NCBI GenBank assembly: GCA_016839785.1
Contig: JAEOTQ010000202.1
Coordinates: forward strand, 1-54,512
Direction: 5' to 3'
DNA from: Candidatus Hodarchaeota archaeon
GTDB taxonomy: Archaea > Asgardarchaeota > Heimdallarchaeia > Hodarchaeales > Hodarchaeaceae
DNA: 54,512 bases
In this document: positions 34,520 through 44,208 of the stretch, piece by piece
Layout: every line of letters starts with the position of its first letter
Numbering within the stretch: the stretch's first letter is position 1
Position numbers and translations under genes: made by a program
The notes under the pieces: model-generated
What the model was told of the DNA's origin: nothing
Seen by the model: only the letters and a program-made list of their open reading frames with translations
The model's database searches: none

Positions 34520-35803
34520 ATGATACTAGGAACAATAAATGAGACAGGTCTTCTAATTGGAGTACTTGAAATCGGTGCAGTCATAATTTTTTCTCTTATT
34601 GTAGCAAGAGTGCTTGGAAATCGTGGAATTCCTCAAGTATTAGGTCTGATTACTGCAGGAGTAGTTATCAGAGGATTAACAATTTCACTAGGTTTCCCTA
34701 CAGCTCCAATTCCAGAATTAATTTACTTAATTACGACGGGAGCCCTTGGTTTCATCGGTTATAATATTGGGGCTCATATCGATATTTATAAGTTACGAGA
34801 TGCCTCCTGGGGATTACCCTTGGTGTTAATTGGAGAATCTATTGGAGCTTTTCTAGCTGTAGCAATCTTAGTGATTCTCCTACTTCAAGATTTTGTATTA
34901 GCTTTACTACTAGGCTCAATCGCTATGGCAACCGCCCCTGCTGCAACATCAGAAGTAATACGGGAATATAATGCACACGGATCACTAAGCCAAACAATCT
35001 TATTTATTGTCGCATTTGATGATATTTTGGCCATCATTTTCTTCAATATTGCACTAGGCTACGCTGAGTCCACTTTTGTAACTTCTACTCTCTCAATATT
35101 TGAAATATTCTTTCCTATCGCCATTGAGGTGATTGGCTCAGTACTCATCGGAACTACCCTTGCATTCGCTCTAAGGCCATTTCATATAGAAGGTGTGAAA
35201 GCATCTGAATCGGCGGAATACGTCTTTCCCTCAGTTTTAATCTGTATTTCCTTGGCAGGCTTACTACATTTTTCTGTAATTTTAAGCTGCATCGTGTTTG
35301 GCTTTGCATTGAGTACACTGGCTAAATGTGAAAATAGTGCTTGTGTTCGTGGTGTAGAAAGGCTTTCTAGTCCAGTAATTGCACTTTTCTTCATCATTGT
35401 CGGATATGAAATGGAACTAAATCTACTAGTTTCACCTTTGATATTTACTATCTTGCTCTATTTCTTTGCTAGAGCAATTGGAAAGTCTACTGGATCATAC
35501 GTGGCTTCTTCTTTGACTGACATGCCTCAAAAAGTAACACGCTATCTTCCTTTCTCACTATTAAGCCAAGCTGGTGTAGCTTTAGGGTTAGCTGCTTATG
35601 CTTATACCCGATTATTTGAATTAAATGTTCCAGCTGCCAGTGACATTGCAATTGTTTTGATAGATGTAATTGCAGTAAGTGTTCTTATTGCAGAAATCAT
35701 TGGACCACTTCTATTAAAAAAAGCGTTAATCAGAGCCAAGGAGATCAAAGATCCTATTCAAGGACCAGTAATTGAGAACCATACAGAATCTCATGTAAGT
35801 TAA
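34520..35803 (+). CDS. Cation/proton antiporter (CPA2, KefB/NapA-like)
   Basis: A 427-residue membrane protein with about twelve helices, of the CPA2 Na+(K+)/H+ antiporter family. Recognisable parts are VLGNRGIPQVLGLITAGVVI in the second helix region and the ion-binding helix with an acidic residue (ILFIVAFDDILAIIFFNIAL). The C-terminus is hydrophilic and lacks the TrkA-N domain of Kef proteins. A GTG eight codons upstream is possible, but the ATG at 34520 has gagg six bases before it. It probably exchanges Na+ or K+ for H+. Confidence 0.8.
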   Translation: MILGTINETGLLIGVLEIGAVIIFSLIVARVLGNRGIPQVLGLITAGVVIRGLTISLGFPTAPIPELIYLITTGALGFIGYNIGAHIDIYKLRDASWGLPLVLIGESIGAFLAVAILVILLLQDFVLALLLGSIAMATAPAATSEVIREYNAHGSLSQTILFIVAFDDILAIIFFNIALGYAESTFVTSTLSIFEIFFPIAIEVIGSVLIGTTLAFALRPFHIEGVKASESAEYVFPSVLICISLAGLLHFSVILSCIVFGFALSTLAKCENSACVRGVERLSSPVIALFFIIVGYEMELNLLVSPLIFTILLYFFARAIGKSTGSYVASSLTDMPQKVTRYLPFSLLSQAGVALGLAAYAYTRLFELNVPAASDIAIVLIDVIAVSVLIAEIIGPLLLKKALIRAKEIKDPIQGPVIENHTESHVS

Positions 35804-35825
35804 AATAGATCATCTCTTATCTATT
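35804..35825. terminator. Weak inverted repeat between convergent genes
   Basis: aatagat (35804-35810) and atctatt (35819-35825) are reverse complements with an eight-base loop, followed by T/C-rich sequence. It sits between convergent genes and may help end transcription. The evidence is weak. Confidence 0.3.
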
Positions 35826-35843
35826 CTTCTCGCTCTTTTCTCA

Positions 35844-36176
35844 TTAACCATAATAAGGTGGTGGTGAGGAATCAGATTTCTGTTTCTGTTGTCCTATTTG
35901 AATTTCACCATGCATATTTTCGTAGCGTTTCACATGTTCCGACATCCAGATAGCCATTCGTTTGAATATTAAGGGACTCATCTTGATATTTGCTACAAAC
36001 TCATGTTCAACTGTATCTAATACAATTTGACCATTAGCACCTAGCTGAGGCACTAATTTATCCGAAAAAAAGCTAATACTACCTTCATTGGGATTTATAC
36101 CTCCAAAAAATCCAGATATAGCAAAACTCGGCACTTCTTCAAATTTTACGCTTCTACGGGGTAAACCTTGGGACAT
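35844..36176 (-). CDS. Small protein with a DUF3467-like C-terminal half
   Basis: A 110-residue soluble protein. The middle (TVEHEFVANIKMSPLIFKRM followed by AIWMSEHVKRYENMHGEI) resembles DUF3467, a small domain of unknown function with the pattern A-x-I-x(2)-SP-x-x-x-KRM-x-x-x-x-x-x-x-x-x-YE. The N-terminus (RRSVKFEEVPSF) and the C-terminal tail (QQKQKSDSSPPPYYG) are probably disordered. It faces the antiporter gene convergently and is divergent from the Smr gene at 36256. No function is known. Confidence 0.5.
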   Translation of the reverse strand: MSQGLPRRSVKFEEVPSFAISGFFGGINPNEGSISFFSDKLVPQLGANGQIVLDTVEHEFVANIKMSPLIFKRMAIWMSEHVKRYENMHGEIQIGQQKQKSDSSPPPYYG

Positions 36177-36255
36177 CTTGAATACTTCCTATATTAATAC
36201 TTCATTTCAATCAAAATTATTATCTTTTCGTTTTCTCCTCAGATGTGTGGAAAAA

Positions 36256-36642
36256 ATGACTTTCTGCAAAAACTGTGGTAATAAACTGACAGATGAAGCT
36301 TTTATGGGTTATTGCAGTCTTAATTGTCTTGGAGGATTTTCTAAGGGGCAAACCCATCCAAAACGAGAAGAATTTACCTCAGTTCATCCCTTTTTATCAT
36401 TTGATTATCATGGTATTCCTCTCTATGAAGCAAAAACAAGAATTGTCGACGATATTATTGAGTCATTTGAGAGTGGAGTAGAGGAAGTACGTTTAATTCA
36501 CGGATACAAACATGGTCAAGCAATCAAAGCCTACATTTGGCAAAAAAATGGTTTACATCGTGAAGTTCGAGCACTACGACCTGATATCAGCTTTCGCATT
36601 CAGAAAGGTTCTACTCGGGGAGTAAGTCTCATTAGATTCTAG
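36256..36642 (+). CDS. Zinc-ribbon/Smr-domain protein
   Basis: A 128-residue protein with an N-terminal four-cysteine zinc motif (FCKNCGNKL...GYCSLNC), followed by a Smr domain. The Smr domain shows DYHGIPLYEAKTRI, the DxHG motif, and VEEVRLIHGYKHGQAIK, the RLIHG(K)G-type motif. Smr domains bind or cut nucleic acids at branched or stalled-ribosome RNA structures. The zinc motif probably helps bind nucleic acid. The open frame continues 56 codons upstream, but that part overlaps the divergent gene and lacks protein character; the ATG at 36256, directly before the zinc motif, is preferred. It stands alone between two unrelated genes. Confidence 0.75.
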   Translation: MTFCKNCGNKLTDEAFMGYCSLNCLGGFSKGQTHPKREEFTSVHPFLSFDYHGIPLYEAKTRIVDDIIESFESGVEEVRLIHGYKHGQAIKAYIWQKNGLHREVRALRPDISFRIQKGSTRGVSLIRF

Positions 36643-36745
36643 GTATAAATTTGAATAATTCTTGATTGATGTTATAATTACCTAAAAGTTCGTTTATCCA
36701 GAGTATATTCAAAGGGGTACCGATTCTTTCAAGGAGTAATCACAG

Positions 36746-39202
36746 ATGGCAGTATCATCAGATCTAGTATTAGGAATATTTTTAATAGTCCTTGCTATGA
36801 TAGTGGTGGTCGGTTTAGCTGGTTATTCGCTTATTCAAGTTCTCTTTTACGGTAGAAAGAGGTACGTTCTTCAAAAAACTCCTTCTAAAGGGGCAGATTC
36901 CGTATTGACTGGAGCTGACTTATCAAGAGATATGACGGTGACTCAAGCTACCATGACGGGAGTTGGAGCCATGATCGGAGCAGGAATATTTGTATTAACA
37001 GGAATTGCTGCTGGAATTGCTGGTCCAGGACTTTTAGTTGCTTTTGCGTTTAACGGTGTTATCGCCACTTTGATTGCCATGGTTTATGCAGAACTAGGTT
37101 CTGCAATGCCGGAAGCGGGTGGAGGCTATATTTGGGCTCGTGCTGGTCTTGGAGAAACTCAAGGTTTTTTTTCTGGGTGGATGAGCTGGTTTGCAGCAGC
37201 AGTTGCGGGGTCTCTTTATGCTCTGGGATTTGGAGCATATTTTGTAGCATTTTTATCGAATATTGGGATAGGGATCCCCGAAAACTCTATTTTTATTGTC
37301 GAAAAAACGATCGCCGTTATTATAATTATTCTTTTTCTACTCATTAATCAATTAGGTTCCTCAGTAATGGGTAAAGCCGAAGTATGGATTTCTGGAGCCA
37401 AAATTTTGATTCTGGTGTTCTTCATTGTGACAGGGCTTTTAATAATGACTGGAAATCCCACTCAAGCACTAAATAATATTGATAACTTTTTTCCGAAGGG
37501 ATTTTTTACTATTTTCATGGCAATGGGTTTCACATTTATCGCATTTGAAGGATATGAAGTTGTATGCCAAACTGGGGAAGAAATCTATGATCCAAAAGTA
37601 AGCATCCCAAAATCTGTAATTTTATCGGTCTTAATTGTCATTCCAATTTATCTACTTGTTGGACTTGTCTCATTAGGTGCATTTACTGCCCCTGGTGGAA
37701 TACAAACCTATGAATTTCTTAGTCAACATCAAGAACTTGGATTGTTATTTGCCGCAGAACAAATGCTCCCAGGATTGGGATTAGTTGTAATCCTCTTTGG
37801 AGGGTTGCTTAGTACCCTTTCTGCATTGAATGCAGCAATTTATTCTTCAACTCGGGTGGCCTTTGCTCTAGGTCGAGATGGCTCACTTCCATCAAAACTC
37901 GGAACTGTTTCTCCAAAGCGTCATACTCCAATGACATCGATTAATGTCACAGGACTTCTTATATTAATTATGGCGGTAATAATTCCTATTGACACCGTTG
38001 CAGCTTCCGCAGACTTTATGTTCATGATTTTATTTGGTCAAGTCTTATTAGCCTCTGTAATAATTCGGAAGAAGGTTCGGAAGTCTAGGGAAAAACTTGA
38101 TTATGGATATAAAACCCCAATTTTCCCTCTAATTCCTCTAATGGGTGGGATAGCTCTAGCCATAATCTTTGTTTTCACACTAATCCTGCACATTGAAGCT
38201 TTCATTACCACTTTAATTTGGTTAGCTCTGGGTTCGATGGTTTATTTTGCTTTTGCTCGAAGTAGAACCCCCATGAAAGTATCTTCAAGATTAGAAAAGC
38301 ATACAAAAATTAGAGCAGATTATATCCCTGAGGCTTTCTTTACCACAGTCTGTGAGAATATCCTTGTCCCTTTAGCAGGAAAGGATTATGAATGGGACGC
38401 ATTCCGGATAGCAGTTCACATTGCCCATGAATTCGGGCAGAAAATAACTCTTTATCACTATGGTTTCGAACTCGAAGAGAAATTTGAGACATATACTAAA
38501 AGATTACTTGAATTCCATATTCCCTACGAACTGAGGATTTTTAATCCAGAAAAGCATACATATAAGCCACAGGATATTGTCCAACATTTATGTGATATCA
38601 CTTCGACTGGAATTTATCAACTAGCTATCTTACCGTCTCGTAGGAATCGAAAATTTTTCCAAAGAAGTTTATCTCATGATTCTATTCGTAAAATGCCAAT
38701 TCCTGGTCTTGAAGTGTTTCCCTGTCAAGACTGTAAGAAAAAGGAACATTTCACATTCAATCAAGTTGGAGCATTAACTCCAGGTACGAAACGTGATCAA
38801 TTCCTGCTTCAGATTGGGATTTCCGTTGTTTCATCTACGAAGATGTCAGATTTAGTCGCGTATCACTGGACTGAAGTGCCCGATTTAATTACTCCTAAAG
38901 TCATGTCAGAAGCACCAGGAGTTCAAGAGAATACAGCGATCTTTTTACACAATATAGGAGAAGCCCTCAGAATGGGAATTCCTATTCAACAGCGTCATGT
39001 TCTTGGACACAATTTCGTGAGAAGTATCAGCGATATAGTCCAAGAAGATAATCTTGATCTCCTAATTTTGGGGTATGGAAAACCCAGAATGAGTAAGCGG
39101 CCGTCAGAAAAGCTAGTTAATAATATCAAATGTACTGCAGTAGTATTTCATGGTCGTCCTGAATTTAAATACAAACACGGACTCAATCCCTCTTTATCCT
39201 GA
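36746..39202 (+). CDS. APC amino-acid permease fused to a universal-stress-type domain
   Basis: An 818-residue protein. Residues about 50-510 form a 12-helix amino acid/polyamine/cation permease with MTGVGAMIGAGIFVLTGIAA in the first helix and AFEGYEVVCQTGEE in the sixth, family hallmarks. A cytoplasmic part from about 525 has a UspA-like fold (RIAVHIAHEFGQKITLYHYG, and DLLILGYGKP near the end) and may be two Usp halves in tandem. Permeases with C-terminal Usp domains are known in archaea, where Usp may sense nucleotides. It has its own ATG with an aaggag site nine bases upstream. The transported substrate is unknown. Confidence 0.85.
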   Translation: MAVSSDLVLGIFLIVLAMIVVVGLAGYSLIQVLFYGRKRYVLQKTPSKGADSVLTGADLSRDMTVTQATMTGVGAMIGAGIFVLTGIAAGIAGPGLLVAFAFNGVIATLIAMVYAELGSAMPEAGGGYIWARAGLGETQGFFSGWMSWFAAAVAGSLYALGFGAYFVAFLSNIGIGIPENSIFIVEKTIAVIIIILFLLINQLGSSVMGKAEVWISGAKILILVFFIVTGLLIMTGNPTQALNNIDNFFPKGFFTIFMAMGFTFIAFEGYEVVCQTGEEIYDPKVSIPKSVILSVLIVIPIYLLVGLVSLGAFTAPGGIQTYEFLSQHQELGLLFAAEQMLPGLGLVVILFGGLLSTLSALNAAIYSSTRVAFALGRDGSLPSKLGTVSPKRHTPMTSINVTGLLILIMAVIIPIDTVAASADFMFMILFGQVLLASVIIRKKVRKSREKLDYGYKTPIFPLIPLMGGIALAIIFVFTLILHIEAFITTLIWLALGSMVYFAFARSRTPMKVSSRLEKHTKIRADYIPEAFFTTVCENILVPLAGKDYEWDAFRIAVHIAHEFGQKITLYHYGFELEEKFETYTKRLLEFHIPYELRIFNPEKHTYKPQDIVQHLCDITSTGIYQLAILPSRRNRKFFQRSLSHDSIRKMPIPGLEVFPCQDCKKKEHFTFNQVGALTPGTKRDQFLLQIGISVVSSTKMSDLVAYHWTEVPDLITPKVMSEAPGVQENTAIFLHNIGEALRMGIPIQQRHVLGHNFVRSISDIVQEDNLDLLILGYGKPRMSKRPSEKLVNNIKCTAVVFHGRPEFKYKHGLNPSLS

Positions 39203-39265
39203 TGACAAAGTTTTTTGGTAAAAAAGAATTTTCTAATTTACTTAGAAATAGGAGGATTTAGAGCA

Positions 39266-40288
39266 TTGAGCAATTATAAACGCGTAGCAATTTACCTACA
39301 AGATAAGCACAGTATACCTGAGTCGATGGAATTCGCTAAATATGCTGAAAAAAAAGGATTCGAAGCAATTTGGCAGGCAGAAAGTCGATTAGCTAGAGTA
39401 GCATCGGTACCAATGGCCGCTATGGCAGCTGTTACAAAAGAAATAAAACTAGGATCGGGAGTTATAAATAATTTAGTTACAGTAGCCCCTGCAGTTGCTG
39501 CTACATTTTCTACTATGGATCAAATGGCACCTGGAAGATTTATTTGTGGAATTGGCGCTTGGTGGGAACCACTTGCAAGTAAAGTTGGTACACCTAGGAC
39601 AAAACCACTAAAAAGAATGAGAGAGTATGTTACTGTATTAAAAAAGCTCTTTAATATGGAAACTGTTACTTTTGATGGTGAATTTGTAAAAGTTGACGGA
39701 ATCACCCTAGATATTGTTCATGGAGACCCTGATAAGGCCAGAGAGGTTCCAATCTACATAGGAGCTACAGGCATGAAGATGATGGAATTAACAGGGGAAC
39801 TATGCGGCCAAAAGCTCGCCGATGGTGTTGTCCTGAATTATATGGTGACACCTGATTATAACAAAACTGCTTTAAAACACCTTGAAATCGGAGCCAAACG
39901 CGGTGGAGGATCGCTAGATGATATAGACCGTCCTCAACTAATCGTTTGTTCAATGGATCACGATCGAGACAAGGCATTAGATGCGGCCCGTGAATTGCTC
40001 ACACAATATATGGGACAGCAGCCACATTTAATGAAAGCTAGTAAAATGCCACAAGACATCTTAGATAAAATACATGCAGAACTTACGTGGCCAGCTACCA
40101 GGGAACAAATTAGAAAAGCCATGAGACATATCCCTGATGAAATTGTTCAGAAAATAACTGCAAGTGGGACTCCTGATGAGTGTTATGATCGTGTTCAACA
40201 ATGGGTTGATAATGGTTGTACATGTCCTATTCTCTATCAACTCTCTGATGATGTTAAGTTAATGATCGATACCTTTGCTCAAAAATAA
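39266..40288 (+). CDS. LLM-class F420-dependent oxidoreductase
   Basis: A 340-residue luciferase-like (LLM) TIM-barrel oxidoreductase. Similarity to the F420-using branch, including the Mer-like group, is seen in [34 protein letters not shown] and VPIYIGATG. These enzymes use reduced coenzyme F420 for hydride transfer. The substrate is unknown and Mer activity is not established. The frame is open to a TTG at 39215, but the TTG at 39266 has aggagg ten bases before it and matches the family N-terminus ([10 protein letters not shown]). It follows the permease gene by 63 bases on the same strand and ends at a clear terminator. Confidence 0.8.
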   Translation: MSNYKRVAIYLQDKHSIPESMEFAKYAEKKGFEAIWQAESRLARVASVPMAAMAAVTKEIKLGSGVINNLVTVAPAVAATFSTMDQMAPGRFICGIGAWWEPLASKVGTPRTKPLKRMREYVTVLKKLFNMETVTFDGEFVKVDGITLDIVHGDPDKAREVPIYIGATGMKMMELTGELCGQKLADGVVLNYMVTPDYNKTALKHLEIGAKRGGGSLDDIDRPQLIVCSMDHDRDKALDAARELLTQYMGQQPHLMKASKMPQDILDKIHAELTWPATREQIRKAMRHIPDEIVQKITASGTPDECYDRVQQWVDNGCTCPILYQLSDDVKLMIDTFAQK

Positions 40289-40306
40289 AGAAAGAAATCT
40301 TTAATA

Positions 40307-40339
40307 GAAGTAGATAATAAATTCTACTTCCCTTTTTTT
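40307..40339 (+). terminator. Stem-loop and T-run between convergent genes
   Basis: gaagtaga (40307-40314) pairs with tctacttc (40323-40330), and a run of seven T follows at 40333-40339. It lies between the LLM oxidoreductase gene and the convergent VIT1-like gene and would end transcription of the former. Confidence 0.6.
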
Positions 40340-40367
40340 CGAAGAACTTGAATATGAGAATCTTTCC

Positions 40368-40988
40368 TCAATGGAGAAATTCTAGCATCATCACGAGAAT
40401 TGCTGTTACAACTCCAGCCACAATCATCCTGAGACCATAAAGGAATTTGTTCTCATCAGATATAACCCCCAAATAAGCCCCCAAAACAAATAACGTAGTG
40501 GCTGTCAATAAGATCGAACTAACAAAAGCAAATTCAATATCAAATTTAAATAATGGTGCAAAGAAATAAGGCATAAAACTGATTGATGCAGCTACAAAAG
40601 GACTGATACCATCGACGATAGCTACGAATATTGAGGATACCTGAGCTGCCTGATCATGAACAGTGTCATTAATTTCCTCTAACATTGCACTTTCTTTTTC
40701 TGCTAGCTCTTGTTTTTTCACAGCCGATTCAGTTAAGTATGCACCAAATCCACCGCTAACTCCCATCGCAATACTTGCCCCTAGACCTGCTAACAATATT
40801 GTCGAAGGTTCCTCGACATTTGCTAACATCGATCCAATAATTATTCCCAACGCAGTTAATGATCCATCAAAAGAATTCATTACCATATAGCGTCTCGCTA
40901 TTCCACCTGTTCCTCCCATGGATAAGAGCTCTTTAAGCTTTGAAATTGAAATCACAGATAATTCCGCACAAATACTGGGAATATTCAT
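40368..40988 (-). CDS. VIT1/CCC1-family iron or manganese transporter
   Basis: A 206-residue membrane protein of the VIT1/CCC1 family, which moves Fe2+ or Mn2+ out of the cytoplasm. Typical features are RYMVMNSFDGSLTALGIIIG in the first helix, with an acidic residue in the D-G motif, and GGFGAYLTESAVKKQELAEK, the cytoplasmic metal-binding helix. Five helices are predicted. The N-terminal 20 residues are unusual, and a later Met (MGGTGG, about residue 24) could be the true start. An iron exporter would make sense beside oxygen use in this organism, but no regulatory link is visible. Confidence 0.78.
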   Translation of the reverse strand: MNIPSICAELSVISISKLKELLSMGGTGGIARRYMVMNSFDGSLTALGIIIGSMLANVEEPSTILLAGLGASIAMGVSGGFGAYLTESAVKKQELAEKESAMLEEINDTVHDQAAQVSSIFVAIVDGISPFVAASISFMPYFFAPLFKFDIEFAFVSSILLTATTLFVLGAYLGVISDENKFLYGLRMIVAGVVTAILVMMLEFLH

Positions 40989-41055
40989 CCTATTTGAAAG
41001 AATTATGTTCCTAAAAATGTTCTAGAAATTTCTTTACAATTACTTAAACTAGTAG

Positions 41056-42339
41056 TCACTTCTTCATACGACCTAATAATTGTTTTAACTTTTCTAAATC
41101 GGGTGTGATCGCATCATATATCGTCACGTTCTCAAAAACGACTTCAGGATCTTTAAAACCAGTACCTGTAATAGGAAGTACAACAAAATCACTCGGATCA
41201 ATAGTTCCATCGTTTACTAATGCTTCTAATCCCGCTAATGCGGCTGTCCCTGATGGTTCTCCAAAAATTCCCTCATCTGCTGCTAACCAGCGTTGAGTTC
41301 TCAATATATCTGATTCGTTTACAGCCACAGCAGACCCTTGACTCTCATATATTGCTTCTAGTGCCTCATTCCCGTCCCAAGGGTGGGGATCTGCCAAACC
41401 TCCAGCGACTGTATTTGGTGTTTTCGTCCAATCTATGAAATTCAAAGGCTTAACCTTCTTATTTACAGAGTTAACAATCGGTGCACATTCTGCGGGTTGA
41501 ACAGCGACCATTTTAGGCAATTTATCAATAAAGTCTAAGTGTTGAAACTCAATAAATCCTTGGAAGGTACCCGCAAGAAGACCACCACTTCCTGTATTGC
41601 ATAATATCCAATCTGGTACTTCCCATTTACTTTGTTCACATATTTCAAATCCTAAACTCTTTGTTCCTTCAAACTGGAATGGATTAAATGGTCCGAATGA
41701 AGGGCTAGGAGTCCAATTGTACTCTTTATAGGCCTTTTTAAATAAAGCAACTGTCGGATCTTCCCCTTCCTTCACAACAGAGACTTTTATAACCTTTGCT
41801 CCAAGAAATATTAACTGAGCTATTTTTCCTTGAGGTGCATGTTCAGGTACAAATACAACTGCATCCAAATTCGATCGTGCTGCAAATGTTGCCAAAGCTG
41901 CAGCTGCATTACCACTAGATGCTGCGGTAACTGTTGTAGATCCTAGTTCTTTTGCTTTCGAGACACCTACTGAAATGGGTCGATCTTTAAAACTTCCTGA
42001 AGGATTGGCTGATTCAATTTTTAGAAAAAGATTCTTCACTCCAATCTTCTTCGCAATTTTCTCCGTTTTGAGAAAAGGTGTCCCTCCAGTCCCTAACTTA
42101 ATCAAATTATCTGTTTTTTTCAATGGGTAAAATTCTACATATCGTTCATGGTTGAAAGGTCTTTTATCAAGTAAATTCTTTGTAATTGCTTCTCTCAGCT
42201 CATCATACTTAAATGATATTTGTAACCTGTAACCACAACCACAGTATTTCTTAATAAAATCTTCTTCCTCAATTTTAGCTCTACATTTTGGGCATATAAG
42301 AACCGAATCATAAAATTGCTGGGATCCTCTTTTCAACAC
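41056..42339 (-). CDS. thrC: Threonine synthase
   Basis: A 427-residue fold-type II PLP enzyme that makes threonine from O-phosphohomoserine. The PLP lysine is Lys118 in NPSGSFKDRP. Other signatures are TAASSGNAAAALATFAARSN, the phosphate-binding loop TGSGGLLAG and the closing segment LPITGTGFKDPE. An N-terminal zinc-ribbon-like region (Cys16, Cys19, Cys33, Cys35) is common in archaeal members. It follows the other PLP enzyme gene by 44 bases on the same strand, so they may form an operon. Catalytic residues look intact. Confidence 0.85.
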   Translation of the reverse strand: MLKRGSQQFYDSVLICPKCRAKIEEEDFIKKYCGCGYRLQISFKYDELREAITKNLLDKRPFNHERYVEFYPLKKTDNLIKLGTGGTPFLKTEKIAKKIGVKNLFLKIESANPSGSFKDRPISVGVSKAKELGSTTVTAASSGNAAAALATFAARSNLDAVVFVPEHAPQGKIAQLIFLGAKVIKVSVVKEGEDPTVALFKKAYKEYNWTPSPSFGPFNPFQFEGTKSLGFEICEQSKWEVPDWILCNTGSGGLLAGTFQGFIEFQHLDFIDKLPKMVAVQPAECAPIVNSVNKKVKPLNFIDWTKTPNTVAGGLADPHPWDGNEALEAIYESQGSAVAVNESDILRTQRWLAADEGIFGEPSGTAALAGLEALVNDGTIDPSDFVVLPITGTGFKDPEVVFENVTIYDAITPDLEKLKQLLGRMKK

Positions 42340-42383
42340 AATTACACTCCAAATAAATTCAAATTCTATTCCAGTTGATAGTC

Positions 42384-43853
42384 TTAGAGGATACCCACTT
42401 TTGTATTAAACTGGTTGATTAACTCATCCAGCTGAGGAGTCATTTTATGGATAGAGGACCAATATGAGTCATCATACCACTGCCGATTTAATTCCTCTAA
42501 AGTTTTACCTTGCTGTTCAATCCAAGTGAAATACTTCAGATTATGAACTCGTTTCTTTTGGACATAATCAAGTTCAAGGATGTAGTCGGTTTTGATTGAT
42601 TGGATAGAACGGTGATAATCAATGGCTGCGTGAATTTTTTCATACTGCCCAAAATGTTCTCGGAGTTCTTTCACACGAGATTGGTACATTTCCATTGAGT
42701 CAGTAAATACTGTAACAATCATATCTTTATTTGTCATTTCATAATATTTTGCCATTTTGATAGCAAACAGTACGTTAGCCATACTAGAAATTCCAAGGAG
42801 ATGTAATTGATTCACGATATTCTCTGAGACACCAATATCATTTTTCAAGTATTTAAGTCCTGCAGGTTCATTAAATAGGCGAACCCAGTTCATGGCATCA
42901 GCATCATCAATAGCAACAATAAAATCAGTGTTTTTGACATTGTGCACCCAGGGTACATGTTTATCCCCAATCCCTTCAATCCGATGGGCACCGAATCCAT
43001 TCATATATAATGTGGGACACTGTACTGATTCCCCAGCTGCAATAAAGCCGGTTGGAAAATGTTCTTTCAAGAAATCTCCTGCAGCAAGAGTTCCAGCACT
43101 TCCAGTGGTAAAAACACATCCTCTGTACGACCCACCATGGATTTCCTTATCTATGACTTCTTTAATCGCATTACCCGTGACTTCATAATGCCACAGATGA
43201 TTACCAAATTCATCAAATTGATTAAAAATAGCAATATCATCTCCTCTCTCTGCTGTTAATTCGTGACATTTATCATAAATCTCCTTAACATTGGATTCAC
43301 TTCCTGGAGTAGCAATTACTTCACCAGCAACCGTACTAAGCCATTCAAATCGTTCTTTACTCATTTCTTCGGGTAAAATAGCGATCGATTCACATGCTAG
43401 AATACTTGAATCATACGCACCACCTCTACAGTAATTTCCTGTACTTGGCCATACTGCTTTTTGAGACGTCGGATCAAATTGACCTGTCACTAGCCGTGGA
43501 ACCAAACACCCAAAGGCTGCCCCTACCTTATGTGCTCCAGTTGGAAACCATTTTCCTACCAAAGCAATGATTCGGGCCTCAACTCCTGTCAATTCAGGTG
43601 GTAGTTCAATATAGTTAGCTAGTTCTCGATATCCTCCACCCTTCTCTATTGGTTGATTTTTCCATGAAATTCGGAAAAGGTTTCTCGGAGCAACCTCCCA
43701 CAAACTCAACGCTTTAATTTCCTCTTTAATACGGTCTGGTACATATTTTACTGGATTCTTTTGTTCCTTATAAGTTGGAATGATAATATTTCTTTCTTTT
43801 GCACGTTCTACAGCACGTTTTAGGATTTCTTCATTCTTTGTTAAATCTATCAA
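42384..43853 (-). CDS. Fold-type II PLP enzyme, cysteine-synthase/threonine-synthase-like
   Basis: A 489-residue PLP-dependent enzyme of the tryptophan-synthase-beta superfamily. The likely Schiff-base lysine is in FPTGAHKVGAAFGC, near residue 116. GGAYDSS and FTTGSAGTLAAGDF (phosphate loop) support the fold. It is longer than common cysteine synthases, with extra C-terminal helices from about 400 (LREHFGQYEKIHAAID). Its exact reaction is not known to me; amino-acid beta- or gamma-replacement is plausible. It is upstream of thrC by 44 bases. The two may share threonine or cysteine metabolism. Confidence 0.7.
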   Translation of the reverse strand: MIDLTKNEEILKRAVERAKERNIIIPTYKEQKNPVKYVPDRIKEEIKALSLWEVAPRNLFRISWKNQPIEKGGGYRELANYIELPPELTGVEARIIALVGKWFPTGAHKVGAAFGCLVPRLVTGQFDPTSQKAVWPSTGNYCRGGAYDSSILACESIAILPEEMSKERFEWLSTVAGEVIATPGSESNVKEIYDKCHELTAERGDDIAIFNQFDEFGNHLWHYEVTGNAIKEVIDKEIHGGSYRGCVFTTGSAGTLAAGDFLKEHFPTGFIAAGESVQCPTLYMNGFGAHRIEGIGDKHVPWVHNVKNTDFIVAIDDADAMNWVRLFNEPAGLKYLKNDIGVSENIVNQLHLLGISSMANVLFAIKMAKYYEMTNKDMIVTVFTDSMEMYQSRVKELREHFGQYEKIHAAIDYHRSIQSIKTDYILELDYVQKKRVHNLKYFTWIEQQGKTLEELNRQWYDDSYWSSIHKMTPQLDELINQFNTKVGIL

Positions 43854-44114
43854 AATTGTTACCTCAATTCCAATTGACTGGTAAATGCGAATTTGTTATT
43901 CAAGATAAGGTAATTCCTGAAATCAAACCTTATCACAATTTTGGGGTGTATAAAGGCCATCTCTTGAAATTATATTAATATTATCCGACAAACAATTAGA
44001 TAACTCCTCTCAATTGTCAATATTCTTTTTACGCTTGATAAAATTCAAGAATTTTCTGACAACATCATCTAGAAAAGTAAGAATTTCATCAATCCTAAAC
44101 TGCAGAACATTAAA

Positions 44115-44208
44115 AAGTGACCAAAACCATGGTGAAGGCAAAGCTTTAGATAAAATAATTCCAGATAATACACGTTTCTTATCATTTGTTTCAATGGAGA
44201 CTAAATAT
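44115..44208 (+). pseudogene. Prolyl oligopeptidase C-terminal remnant, copy A
   Basis: In one forward frame the sequence reads NHGEGKALDKIIPDNTRFLS. This matches the end of S9A prolyl oligopeptidases around the catalytic His (AGHGAG...) and matches the better-preserved copy near 49389-49541. A frameshift follows FLSF. No other part of the enzyme is found. It is part of the duplicated segment that also contains the secreted gene and thiolase remnant. Confidence 0.55.
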
